Positions 24,990-34,677 are shown, counted from the first letter of the stretch. The stretch: DNA of 50,072 bases from an uncultured Clostridiaceae bacterium (GCA_902477765.1 CABSIM010000015.1:1-50072); one strand, 5' to 3'. The notes: generated by a model not told the origin, from the sequence alone. Translations and numbers: made by a program.

Positions 24990-26792
24990 CTACATTTTCC
25001 GGAATCTGTCATACCGCTGACCGGCCAGAGCTTCTCCGCTCATGCAGCCATAGACGGCAAAAAATTCTTCCATTGCCTTTTCCAGAATCTCCGCGATTTC
25101 AGGCAGATTGTCTTTGCAGGCAGGCGTTTCTTCCGGAATCACTCTTTCAATCAGTCCCAGCTCTTTCAGTTCTCTGGCCGTGATTTTCATGACTTTGGCA
25201 GCTTCGTCAGCCCGTTTGCTGTCCTTCCAGAGGATGGATGCAAAGCCCTCCGGGGAAAGCACGGAATAAATGGCATGCTCCATCATCCACACCTCGTTGG
25301 CCACGGCCATGGCCAGAGCACCGCCGCTTCCGCCTTCTCCGATTACCAGGGACAGTACCGGTACTTTCAGCGAGGACATTTCAAACAGATTTCTGGCAAT
25401 GGCCTCTCCCTGTCCCCGTTCTTCCGCTTCAATTCCGCAGAAGGCGCCGGGAGTATCCACAAAGCAGATGATGGGGCGGCCAAAGCATTCCGCCTGTTTC
25501 ATCAGGCGCAGAGCCTTCCTGTATCCATCCGGGGAAGGCATTCCGAAGTTTCTTCTGATATTGTCCTTGATGGTACGGCCTTTTTCCTGGCCGATGACCG
25601 TAACGGGCATTCCATGGAAGGTGGCAATGCCGCCGATGACGGCGCCGTCATCCCGGAAACAGCGGTCTCCGTGAAATTCCATAAAATCATCAAACAGCGC
25701 ATGGATATAGTCGGATGCCACCAGACGGTCGGATTTTCTGGAAAGCAGCACCGAATCCCATGCGGTCTTCGGTTCATGGCTCTCCTCTTCCCTTCTGGCC
25801 TTTCCAATGCTTCCCACGGTTTTTCCGGCCATATCCCGCACCCGTCCGGCCGCTTCACGGATACCCGCCGCAATGCCTTCTTTTCCTTCTTCCTGTATGA
25901 CTTCAGGTCCCGGATTGTTGCTGTGAAGACGAAGGATCCGGGTCAGCGTCTCCTTCATATCCTCTCTTTTTACGATCTTATCAATGAATCCGTGCTCCAG
26001 AAGGAATTCGGATCTCTGGAATCCCTCCGGCAGCTTCTGTCCGATGGTCTGCTCAATGACTCTCGGGCCTGCAAATCCGATGAGAGCATTGGGCTCCGCC
26101 AGGATAATGTCTCCCAGCATGGCAAAACTGGCGGTGACACCTCCCGTGGTGGGATCCGTAAGGACGCTGACAAAAAGCTGCCCTGCCTCATGATGACGTT
26201 TCAGGGCTGCGGAGGTCTTGGCCATCTGCATCAGAGATACAAGACCTTCCTGCATTCTGGCTCCGCCGGAACATGCAAAGATAATCACCGGAAGTTTTTC
26301 CTCCGTGGCACGTTCCACGGCTCTGGCAATTTTCTCGCCTACGTTGTGACCCATGCTGCTCATGAGAAATCTGGCATCACAGACACCGAGCACCGCAGGA
26401 AATCCTCCGATGGTCGCCCTGCCTGTGACAATGGCCTCATTGAGTTTTGTTTTCTCCCTGACAGCCGCCAGTTTCTTTTCATATCCCGGAAAGTCCAGCG
26501 GATTGGAAACCGGCATCTCCCTGTCCCATTCCTCAAAGCTTCCCTCATCTGCGGTGATCTCGATCCGGCGGTAGGCATGGACCCTGAAATATCCGCCGCA
26601 TTTGGGACAGATATAGTGGTTATTGCGCACATCTTCGGTATAGATCGGTTTTCCGCATTTGTTGCACTTCCTCCACAGTCCCTCGGGAATTACCGGTGAG
26701 GAGCCGTCTTTTCCGGCTTCCTGCCGTTCCGATCCGTGGTGGTAAATGGTATCAATTCTTGTATAGGTCTTTTTGAACATGTTCTTTAACAT
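24990..26792 (-). CDS. accDA: Acetyl-CoA carboxylase carboxyltransferase, AccD-AccA fusion
   Basis: 600 residues in one frame. The N-terminal half is the beta subunit AccD: zinc ribbon CNKC (43-46) and CPKC (62-65), then FSG-type core (ACSGGARMQEGLVSLMQMAKTSAAL, LTDPTTGGVTASFAMLGDI, IGFAGPRVIEQTI). The second half, from about residue 345, is the alpha subunit AccA: FMEFHGDRCFRDDGAVIGGIA, GQEKGRTI, NFGMPSPDGYRKALRLMK, FVDTPGAFCGIEAEERGQGEAIA, GEGGSGGALA and LSPEGFASILWKD. The linker (about 305-345) is charged. The enzyme transfers CO2 from biotin to acetyl-CoA to make malonyl-CoA. In E. coli the two halves are separate genes. It follows accC by 57 bases. Confidence 0.97.
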   Translation of the reverse strand: MLKNMFKKTYTRIDTIYHHGSERQEAGKDGSSPVIPEGLWRKCNKCGKPIYTEDVRNNHYICPKCGGYFRVHAYRRIEITADEGSFEEWDREMPVSNPLDFPGYEKKLAAVREKTKLNEAIVTGRATIGGFPAVLGVCDARFLMSSMGHNVGEKIARAVERATEEKLPVIIFACSGGARMQEGLVSLMQMAKTSAALKRHHEAGQLFVSVLTDPTTGGVTASFAMLGDIILAEPNALIGFAGPRVIEQTIGQKLPEGFQRSEFLLEHGFIDKIVKREDMKETLTRILRLHSNNPGPEVIQEEGKEGIAAGIREAAGRVRDMAGKTVGSIGKARREEESHEPKTAWDSVLLSRKSDRLVASDYIHALFDDFMEFHGDRCFRDDGAVIGGIATFHGMPVTVIGQEKGRTIKDNIRRNFGMPSPDGYRKALRLMKQAECFGRPIICFVDTPGAFCGIEAEERGQGEAIARNLFEMSSLKVPVLSLVIGEGGSGGALAMAVANEVWMMEHAIYSVLSPEGFASILWKDSKRADEAAKVMKITARELKELGLIERVIPEETPACKDNLPEIAEILEKAMEEFFAVYGCMSGEALAGQRYDRFRKM

Positions 26793-26849
26793 GCAGAAAC
26801 TTCCTTTCCCATATGGGCATGTGCCCTGAAACCAGAGGACTTATATTTT

Positions 26850-28202
26850 CTATCTGCAGTATTCCGGAAAATGTTCCGGAATAAAACTGGTATCAATCTT
26901 TCCTGCCTGGAAATCCGGATTGTTGAGAATCTCATACTGGAAATCCAGGTTGGTGGTGATCCCTTCGATGACAAGTTCTCCCAGGGCACTCCGCATTTTG
27001 GCAATGGCGGATGCTCTGTCCTTGTCGTGGACAATAAGCTTTAAGATCATGGAGTCATAGTTTGGGGGAATCCGGTAATTATTGTAAACTGCCGTGTCCA
27101 CCCGCACTCCCCGTCCGCCCGGCAGATGAATGTCCGTGATCAGGCCGGGGCAGGGCATGAACTTCTTCTCAGGATTTTCCGCGTTGATCCTGCACTCAAT
27201 GGCATGACCGGAAATTACCACGTCTTCCTGTGTAAAGGAAAGCTTTTCTCCGGCTGCAATGAGAATCTGCTCCTTGATCAGATCCAGATCCGTCACGGCC
27301 TCCGTCACCGGATGCTCCACCTGGATTCTGGTGTTCATTTCCATGAAATAGAAATTTTTATTTTTATCCAGCAGGAATTCGATGGTTCCTGCGTTCTCAT
27401 ATCCTACAGCTTTTGCCGCACGGACTGCCGTCTCTCCCATGACCTTTCTCAGTTCCGGGGAAATGGCCGCAGAAGGCGCTTCCTCCAGTACCTTCTGATG
27501 CCGTCTCTGGATGGAGCAGTCCCGCTCTCCCAGATGGACCACATTTCCGTAGCTGTCTGCCAGGATCTGGAACTCAATATGGCGCGGATTTTCCACATAC
27601 CGCTCGATATACATGGTGTTGTCGGAAAAGCCCTTAACCGACTCCATCTGGGCATTGAGGAAGTTGGACTCAAAGTCTTCTTCAGACCATGAGACCCTCA
27701 TGCCCTTTCCGCCGCCGCCGCTGGAAGCCTTGATCATGACGGGAAAACCCACTTCTTTCGCGGTCTTTAAGCCCTCTTCCACCGTATACACCGGTTCCTT
27801 GCTGCCGGGCACCACAGGTACTCCGGCCTCCATCATGGTTTTTCTGGCCTCGGATTTATTTCCCATCCTGTTGATGATCTCCGCAGACGGGCCGATGAAC
27901 CGGATGCTGCATTTTTCACAAAGCTCTGCAAATCTGGCATTTTCCGAAAGGAAGCCGAATCCCGGATGGATCGCATCGGCTTTCATGGCCACACAGGCCG
28001 TCAGGATCCGCTCCATGTCCAGATAGCTTTCGGTGGAAGGCGCCGGACCGATGCAGATGGCCTCATCCGCCAGCAGCGTATGAAGCGCTTCCCGGTCGGC
28101 TTCCGAGTATACGGCAACCGTCTTGATGCCCATTTCACGGCATGCCCGGATAACTCTTACCGCGATTTCGCCGCGGTTGGCAATCAGAATTTTCTGAAAC
28201 AT
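26850..28202 (-). CDS. accC: Biotin carboxylase subunit of acetyl-CoA carboxylase
   Basis: 450 residues, the family's normal length. It begins FQKILIANRGEIAVRVIRACREMGI, the standard opening. ATP-grasp features: glycine-rich loop KASSGGGGKGMR at about 159-170, ERYVENPRHIEFQ near 202-214, and FYFMEMNTRIQVEHPVTE near 282-299, which holds metal and bicarbonate ligands. The enzyme carboxylates the biotin on AccB using ATP and bicarbonate. It starts 12 bases after fabZ. Confidence 0.98.
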   Translation of the reverse strand: MFQKILIANRGEIAVRVIRACREMGIKTVAVYSEADREALHTLLADEAICIGPAPSTESYLDMERILTACVAMKADAIHPGFGFLSENARFAELCEKCSIRFIGPSAEIINRMGNKSEARKTMMEAGVPVVPGSKEPVYTVEEGLKTAKEVGFPVMIKASSGGGGKGMRVSWSEEDFESNFLNAQMESVKGFSDNTMYIERYVENPRHIEFQILADSYGNVVHLGERDCSIQRRHQKVLEEAPSAAISPELRKVMGETAVRAAKAVGYENAGTIEFLLDKNKNFYFMEMNTRIQVEHPVTEAVTDLDLIKEQILIAAGEKLSFTQEDVVISGHAIECRINAENPEKKFMPCPGLITDIHLPGGRGVRVDTAVYNNYRIPPNYDSMILKLIVHDKDRASAIAKMRSALGELVIEGITTNLDFQYEILNNPDFQAGKIDTSFIPEHFPEYCR

Positions 28203-28214
28203 ATCGTCACCAGC

Positions 28215-28637
28215 CTAACCAATCATAAAAGTAAGTTCTGCGGACACTGCCACTTTTCCGTCCACGGTGGCCACGGCGCTTCCAATGCCTACCGGCCCTT
28301 TCCGTTTGATGATCTGGCACTCCAGACGCAGTTTGTCTCCGGGAACTACCTTTTTCTTGAACTTTACATTGTTCATACCGCCGAAATATGCGGTCTTTCC
28401 CTTGTTTTCCTCCATGCTGAGGATGGCCACAGCCCCTGTCTGAGCCAGAGCCTCCACAATCAGCACACCGGGCATCACCGGTTCCTGAGGAAAATGTCCT
28501 GCAAAATAAGGTTCATTGTAAGTTACGGATTTATATCCCACAGCGCGGACGCCCGGTTCCAGTTCTTCCACACAGTCGATCAGAAGAAACGGATGTCTGT
28601 GGGGAATGATCTCCTGAATTTCCTTGATTCCTAACAT
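28215..28637 (-). CDS. fabZ: 3-hydroxyacyl-ACP dehydratase FabZ
   Basis: 140 residues, hot-dog fold. The motifs IPHRHPFLLIDCVEEL (about 11-26, catalytic His) and HFPQEPVMPGVLIVEALAQTGA (about 48-69, catalytic Glu) are diagnostic. AGGAGGT precedes the ATG. It removes water from 3-hydroxyacyl-ACP in each elongation round; no fabA is present in the window. Confidence 0.98.
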   Translation of the reverse strand: MLGIKEIQEIIPHRHPFLLIDCVEELEPGVRAVGYKSVTYNEPYFAGHFPQEPVMPGVLIVEALAQTGAVAILSMEENKGKTAYFGGMNNVKFKKKVVPGDKLRLECQIIKRKGPVGIGSAVATVDGKVAVSAELTFMIG

Positions 28638-28709
28638 GATTTACCTCCTGCCCGCAGAAAATGGCTGCGGATCCCTGCGCTCCGGACATTTCTGCCCGGT
28701 CCCCCGGTT

Positions 28710-29219
28710 TTAACGGATGCGGAACAGCGGCTGACCGTATTCCACCACTTCCTCATTCTTCACAAGAATTGCATCCACAATGCCGTCATATTCACATTCG
28801 ATCTCGTTCATCAGTTTCATGGCTTCCACGATTCCGATGACCTGCCCCTTCTTTACGGTATCTCCGACTTTTACAAAGTCATCTGCACCGGGAGCCGGAG
28901 AAGAATAGAAGGTTCCCACCAGCGGGCATGTGATCACCTTGTCGGAAGACACATCACCGAATACGGCTCCTTCATGAGCCGCTTCCGCTGCGGACGATGC
29001 CGCGCCCTGAACAGGCTGAGCTGCCGGGGCAGGAATCTCTGCTGCCTGAACCGGTGCTGCCGGGGCCGCCGGAACTGCTCCTACCACCTGAACGGTGGGT
29101 GTAACCACTTTTTTCTCTCTCTTTATGGTGATCTTTGTATCACCCTGTTCCAGTTCGAAACTTGTGAGGGCATTTTCCGAAACGGCCTTCATAAGTTCGA
29201 TCATATCTTTGATCTCCAT
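28710..29219 (-). CDS. accB: Biotin carboxyl carrier protein of acetyl-CoA carboxylase
   Basis: 169 residues from the ATG at 29219, which has AAGGAGG upstream; the ATG at 29243 lies on the far side of that site. An N-terminal helical region, then an Ala/Pro-rich flexible linker (about 46-85), then the biotinyl domain with EAMKLMNEIE; Lys135 is the biotin-bearing residue. It shuttles the carboxyl group between AccC and AccDA. Starts 13 bases after fabF. Confidence 0.97.
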   Translation of the reverse strand: MEIKDMIELMKAVSENALTSFELEQGDTKITIKREKKVVTPTVQVVGAVPAAPAAPVQAAEIPAPAAQPVQGAASSAAEAAHEGAVFGDVSSDKVITCPLVGTFYSSPAPGADDFVKVGDTVKKGQVIGIVEAMKLMNEIECEYDGIVDAILVKNEEVVEYGQPLFRIR

Positions 29220-29232
29220 GGCGCAGCCTCCT

Positions 29233-30468
29233 TTATTCTTCAAATTTCTTCACCAGAAGGCTTGCGTTGTGGCCGCCGAATCCCAGCGAATTGCTGATGG
29301 CATAGCGCACATCCATGGCAACGCCTTCGCCCTTGGTATAGTCCAGATCGCATTCCGGGTCATCCACTGTAAGACCGGCTGTGGCATGCACATAGCCCTC
29401 TTCAATGGATTTGACACAGGTGATGAATTCCACGCCGCCGGCAGCTCCCAGAAGATGTCCCACCATGGACTTTGTGGAGTTGATCTTTACTTTATAGGCA
29501 TGATCTCCCAGAGCCAGCTTGATGGCTTTGGTCTCAAACAGGTCATTGTGATGCGTGGCGGTTCCGTGTGCATTGATGTAATCGATCTGCTCCGGCTTCA
29601 CGCCTGCCTCATTCATGGCATTCTCCATGGCTCTGGCAGCTCCGCTGCCGTCTTCCGCCGGGGACGTGATGTGGAATGCATCGGATGTGGCGCCGTATCC
29701 CACAAGTTCTGCGTAGATTTTCGCTCCTCTTGCCTTTGCATGTTCCAGAGATTCCAGAATCACAACGCCGGCTCCCTCTCCCATGACGAATCCGCTTCTT
29801 TCCTTATCAAACGGGATGGATGCCCTCTCCGGATCATCCGACGTGGAAAGCGCTGTCAGTCCGGTAAATCCCGCAACACCCACGGGAGTGATGCTGGCTT
29901 CCGCACCGCCTGCCACCATCACGTCTGCCTCACCGTGCTGGATGGATCTCATGGCTTCACCGATGGAATGGGTTCCCGTGGCACATGCGGTTACCACATT
30001 GATGCTTTTTCCCTTCAGACCGAACTGAATGGACACATTTCCTGCTGCCATGTTGCTGATCATCAGCGGAACCAGAAGCGGATTGATGCGTCCCGGTCCC
30101 TTTTCCAGCAGTTTCTTATATTCTCTTTCAATGGACTGAAGACTTCCGATCCCGGAGCTGACACAGACACCTACACGGTAAGGGTCTTCCTTTTCCATGT
30201 CGATGCCCGCATCTTTCAGGGCCTGGCTGGAAGCAGCCACCGCATACTGGGAGAACAGCTCCATGCGTCTTGCGGCTTTGGGATCCATATACTGCTTCGG
30301 GTCAAAATCCTTTACCTCTGCTGCCAGTTTTGCCTTATAATCCGTGGTGTCAAAATATGTGATGGGGCCGAATCCAAGTTTTTTGTTCTTAAGCCCGTTC
30401 CAGAATGATTCCACATCATTTCCAATGGGAGTAATGGCTCCCAGGCCGGTTACTACAACTCTGTTCAT
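29233..30468 (-). CDS. fabF: 3-oxoacyl-ACP synthase II FabF
   Basis: 411 residues. Elongating condensing enzyme: nucleophile Cys162 in NVVTACATGTHSIG, His in NAHGTATHHNDLFE (near 303) and His in KSMVGHLLGAAGG (near 340), the Cys-His-His triad. AAGGAGA precedes the ATG. It extends acyl-ACP with malonyl-ACP and is the only FabF/FabB in the operon. Confidence 0.98.
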   Translation of the reverse strand: MNRVVVTGLGAITPIGNDVESFWNGLKNKKLGFGPITYFDTTDYKAKLAAEVKDFDPKQYMDPKAARRMELFSQYAVAASSQALKDAGIDMEKEDPYRVGVCVSSGIGSLQSIEREYKKLLEKGPGRINPLLVPLMISNMAAGNVSIQFGLKGKSINVVTACATGTHSIGEAMRSIQHGEADVMVAGGAEASITPVGVAGFTGLTALSTSDDPERASIPFDKERSGFVMGEGAGVVILESLEHAKARGAKIYAELVGYGATSDAFHITSPAEDGSGAARAMENAMNEAGVKPEQIDYINAHGTATHHNDLFETKAIKLALGDHAYKVKINSTKSMVGHLLGAAGGVEFITCVKSIEEGYVHATAGLTVDDPECDLDYTKGEGVAMDVRYAISNSLGFGGHNASLLVKKFEE

Positions 30469-30507
30469 GTTCTATTCTCCTTGCTTTCAAAATGCGGCTT
30501 TCGCTTT

Positions 30508-31251
30508 TTACATTGCCATGCCGCCGTCCACGGAAATCACCTGTCCGGTGATATATGCTGCTTTGTCGGATGCCAGAAATGCCACGGTCTCTGCCACATC
30601 CTCTGTCTCTCCGAATCTCTTTAACGGAATCTGGTCTCCCATGGCCTTTTTCACGTCTTCCGGAAGCACATCCGTCATCTCTGTTCTGATGAATCCCGGT
30701 GCCACGGCATTGACCGTGATTCCGCGGCTTCCCAGTTCTCTGGCCACAGACTTGGTAAGTCCGATGACACCTGCCTTGGATGCACAGTAATTTGCCTGTC
30801 CGGCGTTGCCCATAACACCGGAAACAGAAGAAATATTGATAATCCGTCCGCCTTTCTGTTTCAGCATCTGGCGGGATACATGCTTCACGCAGTTGAATGC
30901 ACCTTTCAGATTGGTATTCATCACCGCATCAAAATCCTCTTCTGACATTTTCATGATCAGATTATCCCGGGTAATTCCCGCGTTGTTCACCAGAATATCC
31001 AGACGGCCGTATTTTTTTATGATGCCGGAAATCAGTTCCTGGGCTTTGTCATATTCAGCCACATCGCACTGAATGGCTTCTGCCGTCCCTCCATTGTCCG
31101 TAATCTCTTTTACCACTTCTGCTGCTCTGGCCTCAGAGCCATTGTAATTGACAATCACGGAAGCTCCATAGCCTGCCAGCGTCAGGGCAATCTGCCGTCC
31201 GATTCCGCGGCTTGCTCCCGTAACCAGAGCGATCTTTCCACTCAGATCCAT
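30508..31251 (-). CDS. fabG: 3-oxoacyl-ACP reductase FabG
   Basis: 247 residues, short-chain dehydrogenase. NADPH-binding TGASRGIGRQIA near 10-21, NNAGIT near 87-92, catalytic Ser in ISSVSG and YCASK near 152-156, C-terminal GQVISVDGGMAM. AAGGAGA precedes the start. It reduces 3-oxoacyl-ACP after each condensation. Confidence 0.97.
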   Translation of the reverse strand: MDLSGKIALVTGASRGIGRQIALTLAGYGASVIVNYNGSEARAAEVVKEITDNGGTAEAIQCDVAEYDKAQELISGIIKKYGRLDILVNNAGITRDNLIMKMSEEDFDAVMNTNLKGAFNCVKHVSRQMLKQKGGRIINISSVSGVMGNAGQANYCASKAGVIGLTKSVARELGSRGITVNAVAPGFIRTEMTDVLPEDVKKAMGDQIPLKRFGETEDVAETVAFLASDKAAYITGQVISVDGGMAM

Positions 31252-31261
31252 AGAATTCTCC

Positions 31262-32170
31262 TTATTTCAGTTTCTCCAGGTCTTCCAGTTTCTCTATATT
31301 AAGGACGGTTACGCCTCTGTCTATCTTCTTTATAAAGCCGGAAAGCGTCTTTCCCGGCCCGATCTCCACGAACCGGTCAACTCCGTCTGCCAGCATGGTC
31401 TCCACACTCTGCTGCCATCTGACGGAGGACGATACCTGTTTTTCCAGAAGCGGCTTCACATCTTCCGCGCGGGTCACATACTGCGCAGTCACATTTGCCA
31501 CATAAGGAATCACAGGTTCTGAAATCTTTACATTCTGTAAAAATTCACCCAGCTTTTTTCCTGCTTCTTCCAGCAGATAGGAATGGAACGGTCCGCTGAC
31601 ATTCAGAGGAATGACCCTTTTGGCCCCTGCCTCTTTCAGTTTTTCCGCGGCCTCTTCCACCGCATCCTTCCTGCCGGAAATAACGATCTGTCCGGGGCAG
31701 TTATAATTTGCCACCTGGACACCTTCCAGTCTGTCCACCACTTCATTGATCTGTTCTGCAGTCATCCCCAGAACAGCACTCATGCCGCCCACTCCCACCG
31801 GAACGGCTTCCTGCATGAGAATTCCTCTTTTTCTTACTGTGAGGATCGCATCATCCGCGGACATGACGCCCGCTGCAACCAGCGCCGGATATTCTCCGAG
31901 ACTTAAGCCTGCTGCCACATCCGGCCGGTATCCCTGTTCCTCCATGACCTGCATCATGGCCACACTGGTGGTCACCATGGCCGCCTGTGTGTACTCCGTG
32001 ATATCCAGACGGTCATTCTTTTCAAAGCAAAGTTCGGGAACGGAGAAGCCCAGAAGTTCCGTTGCCCTGTCAAATACTTTCTTTGCTGTTTCAGAGTTTT
32101 CATAAAAATCCTGACCCATGCCGCAGTACTGCGCGCCCTGTCCCGGAAAAATAAACGCTGTCTTGCCCAT
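31262..32170 (-). CDS. fabD: Malonyl-CoA:ACP transacylase FabD
   Basis: 302 residues. FIFPGQGAQYCGMG at 6-19, nucleophile Ser in AAGLSLGEYPALVAAG (about 88-103), conserved Arg in VRKRG-x-LMQEA (about 115), and catalytic His in GPFHSYLL near 200. AGAGGT precedes the ATG. It loads malonyl groups on AcpP; it lies 10 bases before fabG. Confidence 0.97.
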   Translation of the reverse strand: MGKTAFIFPGQGAQYCGMGQDFYENSETAKKVFDRATELLGFSVPELCFEKNDRLDITEYTQAAMVTTSVAMMQVMEEQGYRPDVAAGLSLGEYPALVAAGVMSADDAILTVRKRGILMQEAVPVGVGGMSAVLGMTAEQINEVVDRLEGVQVANYNCPGQIVISGRKDAVEEAAEKLKEAGAKRVIPLNVSGPFHSYLLEEAGKKLGEFLQNVKISEPVIPYVANVTAQYVTRAEDVKPLLEKQVSSSVRWQQSVETMLADGVDRFVEIGPGKTLSGFIKKIDRGVTVLNIEKLEDLEKLK

Positions 32171-32286
32171 ATCTTACCTCTTTGATCTTTTATGCTTTCT
32201 GATCACACTTCTGTTACGGCCGGACATATCCGCCCGGACCGAACCGTTTTCCCTTACGTACCGGTTCAAATCCGGTCCTTTCCTGT

Positions 32287-33210
32287 CTACCGGTTCAGAA
32301 GTCTTTCTGCATCTGCCATGATTTCGTCCACGATTTCCCTGCAGGACTGTTTTTTCTTTACCATTCCCGCAATCTGGCCGGCCATGACGGTACCGTTGTC
32401 CACATCGCCTTCCATCACCGCTTTTCTCAGAGTTCCCAGAGTCAGATACTCCAGTTCCTCAAAGCTCTTTCCTTCTGCCTCCAGACGGTTATATTCCCTG
32501 GTCATCTGGTTTCTCAGACAGCGGACAGGATGTCCGTGACTTCTTCCGGTAACGGCAGAGTCGATGTCCTTTGCCTTGATGATCCGCTGTTTGTAATTTT
32601 CATGTACAATGGACTCATCCGCCACCACAAATCTGGTTCCCATCTGAACAGCCTCTGCTCCCAGCATGAATGCCGCCGCCATTCCTCTGCCGTCGGCAAT
32701 TCCTCCGGCAGCAATAACCGGAATGGATACCGCGTCCACAACCTGCGGCACCAGTGTCATGGTGGTAGCTTCACCGATATGTCCGCCGGATTCCGTTCCT
32801 TCCGCCACTACCGCATCGGCGCCGCCCCGTTCCATCAGTCTTGCAAGAGCAACGGACGCCACTACCGGAATCACGATAATTCCCGCGTCTTTCCACATCT
32901 TCATGTATTTGCCCGGGTTTCCGGCTCCGGTGGTTACAACCTTAACGCCTTCTTCCACAACCACTCTGGCCACATCGTCCGCATAAGGGCTCATCAGCAT
33001 GACATTGACGCCCACAGGCTTCTTTGTCAGTTCTTTTGCCTTGCGGATCTCATCTCTGACCACTTCCCCCGGCGCATTGGCACCGCCGATCAGACCCAGT
33101 CCGCCTGCTTCGGATACAGCCGCTGCCAGATTATGTTCAGCCACCCAGGCCATGCCGCCCTGGATAATGGGATATTCGATTCCCAACATTTCTGTAATTC
33201 TGGTTTTCAT
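32287..33210 (-). CDS. fabK: Enoyl-ACP reductase II FabK
   Basis: 307 residues. I take the ATG at 33210; a GTG two codons upstream (33216) is nearly as good, given the AAAGGTGA site. FMN/NADH enzyme, TIM barrel: YPIIQGGMAWVAEHNLAAAVSEAGGLGLIG at the start, GVNVMLMSPY near 70, VAEGTESGGHIGE near 138-150 (catalytic His), IPVIAAGGIADGRGMAAAFMLGAEAVQMGTRF near 165-195. It performs the last reduction of each round in place of FabI, as is usual in Clostridia and Streptococcus, and is triclosan-resistant as a family. Confidence 0.95.
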   Translation of the reverse strand: MKTRITEMLGIEYPIIQGGMAWVAEHNLAAAVSEAGGLGLIGGANAPGEVVRDEIRKAKELTKKPVGVNVMLMSPYADDVARVVVEEGVKVVTTGAGNPGKYMKMWKDAGIIVIPVVASVALARLMERGGADAVVAEGTESGGHIGEATTMTLVPQVVDAVSIPVIAAGGIADGRGMAAAFMLGAEAVQMGTRFVVADESIVHENYKQRIIKAKDIDSAVTGRSHGHPVRCLRNQMTREYNRLEAEGKSFEELEYLTLGTLRKAVMEGDVDNGTVMAGQIAGMVKKKQSCREIVDEIMADAERLLNR

Positions 33211-33254
33211 GTCCACGACTCACCTTTCCAGTATTTTTGCGCAAATTTTAAAGG

Positions 33255-33274
33255 GAGGGCGGGAATCCGCCCTC
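33255..33274 (-). terminator. Hairpin after acpP, probable partial terminator
   Basis: Minus strand: perfect 8-base stem GAGGGCGG / CCGCCCTC with ATTC loop, followed by CCTTTAAAATTTG rather than a full T-run. It lies 45 bases after the acpP stop and no promoter is evident behind it. Such a hairpin can reduce read-through or protect the acpP transcript end. Confidence 0.6.
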
Positions 33275-33318
33275 TTATCCTTTTCTTATGCAGTTTTCTG
33301 ACTTCCGGAGTCTTCTGA

Positions 33319-33552
33319 TTACTCCTCTACGCCTTTGTCCTTCAGATATTTCATAACATCGCCTACAGTTGCCAGCTGCTGAAGATCCTCTGCCGGAATC
33401 TCTACGGAATACTCATCTTCCAGAGCCATGACAAGTTCAAATAAATCCAGGGAATCTGCTCCCAGGTCATCCTTGAAGGAAGATGCCTCTGTAATGGTTG
33501 CCGCGTCTACGCTCAGCTGGTCTGCGATTAATTCTTTCATTTTTTCTAACAT
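33319..33552 (-). CDS. acpP: Acyl carrier protein
   Basis: 77 residues, acidic. The phosphopantetheine site is Ser34 in GADSLDLFELVMALE. AAAGGAGA precedes the ATG. It carries all acyl intermediates of fatty-acid synthesis. Second gene of the operon, followed by a stable hairpin that may raise its share of transcript. Confidence 0.98.
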   Translation of the reverse strand: MLEKMKELIADQLSVDAATITEASSFKDDLGADSLDLFELVMALEDEYSVEIPAEDLQQLATVGDVMKYLKDKGVEE

Positions 33553-33670
33553 GGTTCTAATCTCCTTTTCTTTCCTGTTTGATCTCTATTTCATTTCTGC
33601 CTGAAGTGCCGGCCCGCCGTGTAAAATGCAGGACGGAAATCCTTCATGCCCGTCTGGCATGATCTTGCGC

Positions 33671-34633
33671 CTACCACTCCAGAAGAACTGCGCCCCAGGT
33701 CATTCCTGCCCCGAAACCGGACATAATGATCTTGTCACCGCGTTTCAGCATGTTCTGTTCCAGCATTTCATTCAGAAGAAGCGGAATCGATGCGGTAGAA
33801 GTATTGCCATACCTGCTGATGCTCATGGGAAATTTTTCCATGGGCTGTTTCAGTCTTTTTGCCACAGCTTCCACAATTCTCTCGTTGGCCTGGTGAAGAA
33901 CAAAATACCGGATCTCATCTTTGGATATTCCGGTTTTGTCCAGAAGCACTTCTATGCTTTCCGGCACTTTTTTTACTGCAAAACGGAAAACCTCCTGACC
34001 GTCCATGGTCATGAAACCCAGCTCCGGTTTTGTACCTGTAAGGAAATTTCCCAGGCTTCTGGACCTGCAGGCCAGCGCCTCTCCCTTGGTTCCGTCAGAC
34101 CCCATGGTCATATCAATGATCCCGGTCTCCTCAGCCTTCAGAACAGCTGCTCCGGCTCCGTCTCCGAATAAAACACAGGTACTTCTGTCGCTCCAGTCCG
34201 TCACCTTGCTGAGGGTTTCTGCGCCGATGATCAGCGCAGTCCTGTAAACTCCTGACTGGAAAAATCCCTGAACGATCTCCATGGCAAAAATAAATCCGGC
34301 GCATGCGGCCGAAATATCAAACGCCACTGCATGGACTGCACCGATGGCCGCCTGAACTTCGCAGGCACCGCTGGGATAGTTGTAATCCGGAGAGGAAGTC
34401 CCCAGAATAATGATGTCCACCTCTTCGGCAGACACTCCCGCTGCCTCAAGAGCCCGCCTGGCCGCCTGGGCCGCCAGTTCAGATGTACCCTCTTTTGTGG
34501 AAATCCTCCGCTCCCGGATTCCTGTCCGGCTCCGGATCCACTCGTCGCTGGTATCCACGATCTTTGCCAGATCGTCATTTGTAATAATATTTTCCGGTAC
34601 ACAGGTACCAATTCCTGCAATTCTGGCTGTCAT
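33671..34633 (-). CDS. fabH: 3-oxoacyl-ACP synthase III FabH
   Basis: 320 residues. The ATG at 34633 is used because AAGGA is 6 bases upstream; the ATG at 34639 touches that site. Catalytic triad visible: Cys111 in SAACAGFIFAME, His247 in VLHQANERI and Asn277 in YGNTSTASIP. It starts each chain by condensing acetyl-CoA or a branched primer with malonyl-ACP. First gene of the fab operon, 45 bases downstream of the FabT-like operator. Confidence 0.97.
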   Translation of the reverse strand: MTARIAGIGTCVPENIITNDDLAKIVDTSDEWIRSRTGIRERRISTKEGTSELAAQAARRALEAAGVSAEEVDIIILGTSSPDYNYPSGACEVQAAIGAVHAVAFDISAACAGFIFAMEIVQGFFQSGVYRTALIIGAETLSKVTDWSDRSTCVLFGDGAGAAVLKAEETGIIDMTMGSDGTKGEALACRSRSLGNFLTGTKPELGFMTMDGQEVFRFAVKKVPESIEVLLDKTGISKDEIRYFVLHQANERIVEAVAKRLKQPMEKFPMSISRYGNTSTASIPLLLNEMLEQNMLKRGDKIIMSGFGAGMTWGAVLLEW

Positions 34634-34677
34634 ACTCATTCCTTATGATTCTGTTTTCTTTTCAGTGCCCCTGAAAT

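Noticed and set aside
25275..26699. 474-codon plus-strand open frame opposite accDA
   Set aside because: Antisense shadow of the AccD-AccA coding region, no start signals or recognisable domains.
29095..30408. 437-codon plus-strand open frame opposite fabF/accB
   Set aside because: Antisense shadow; crosses two well-supported genes.
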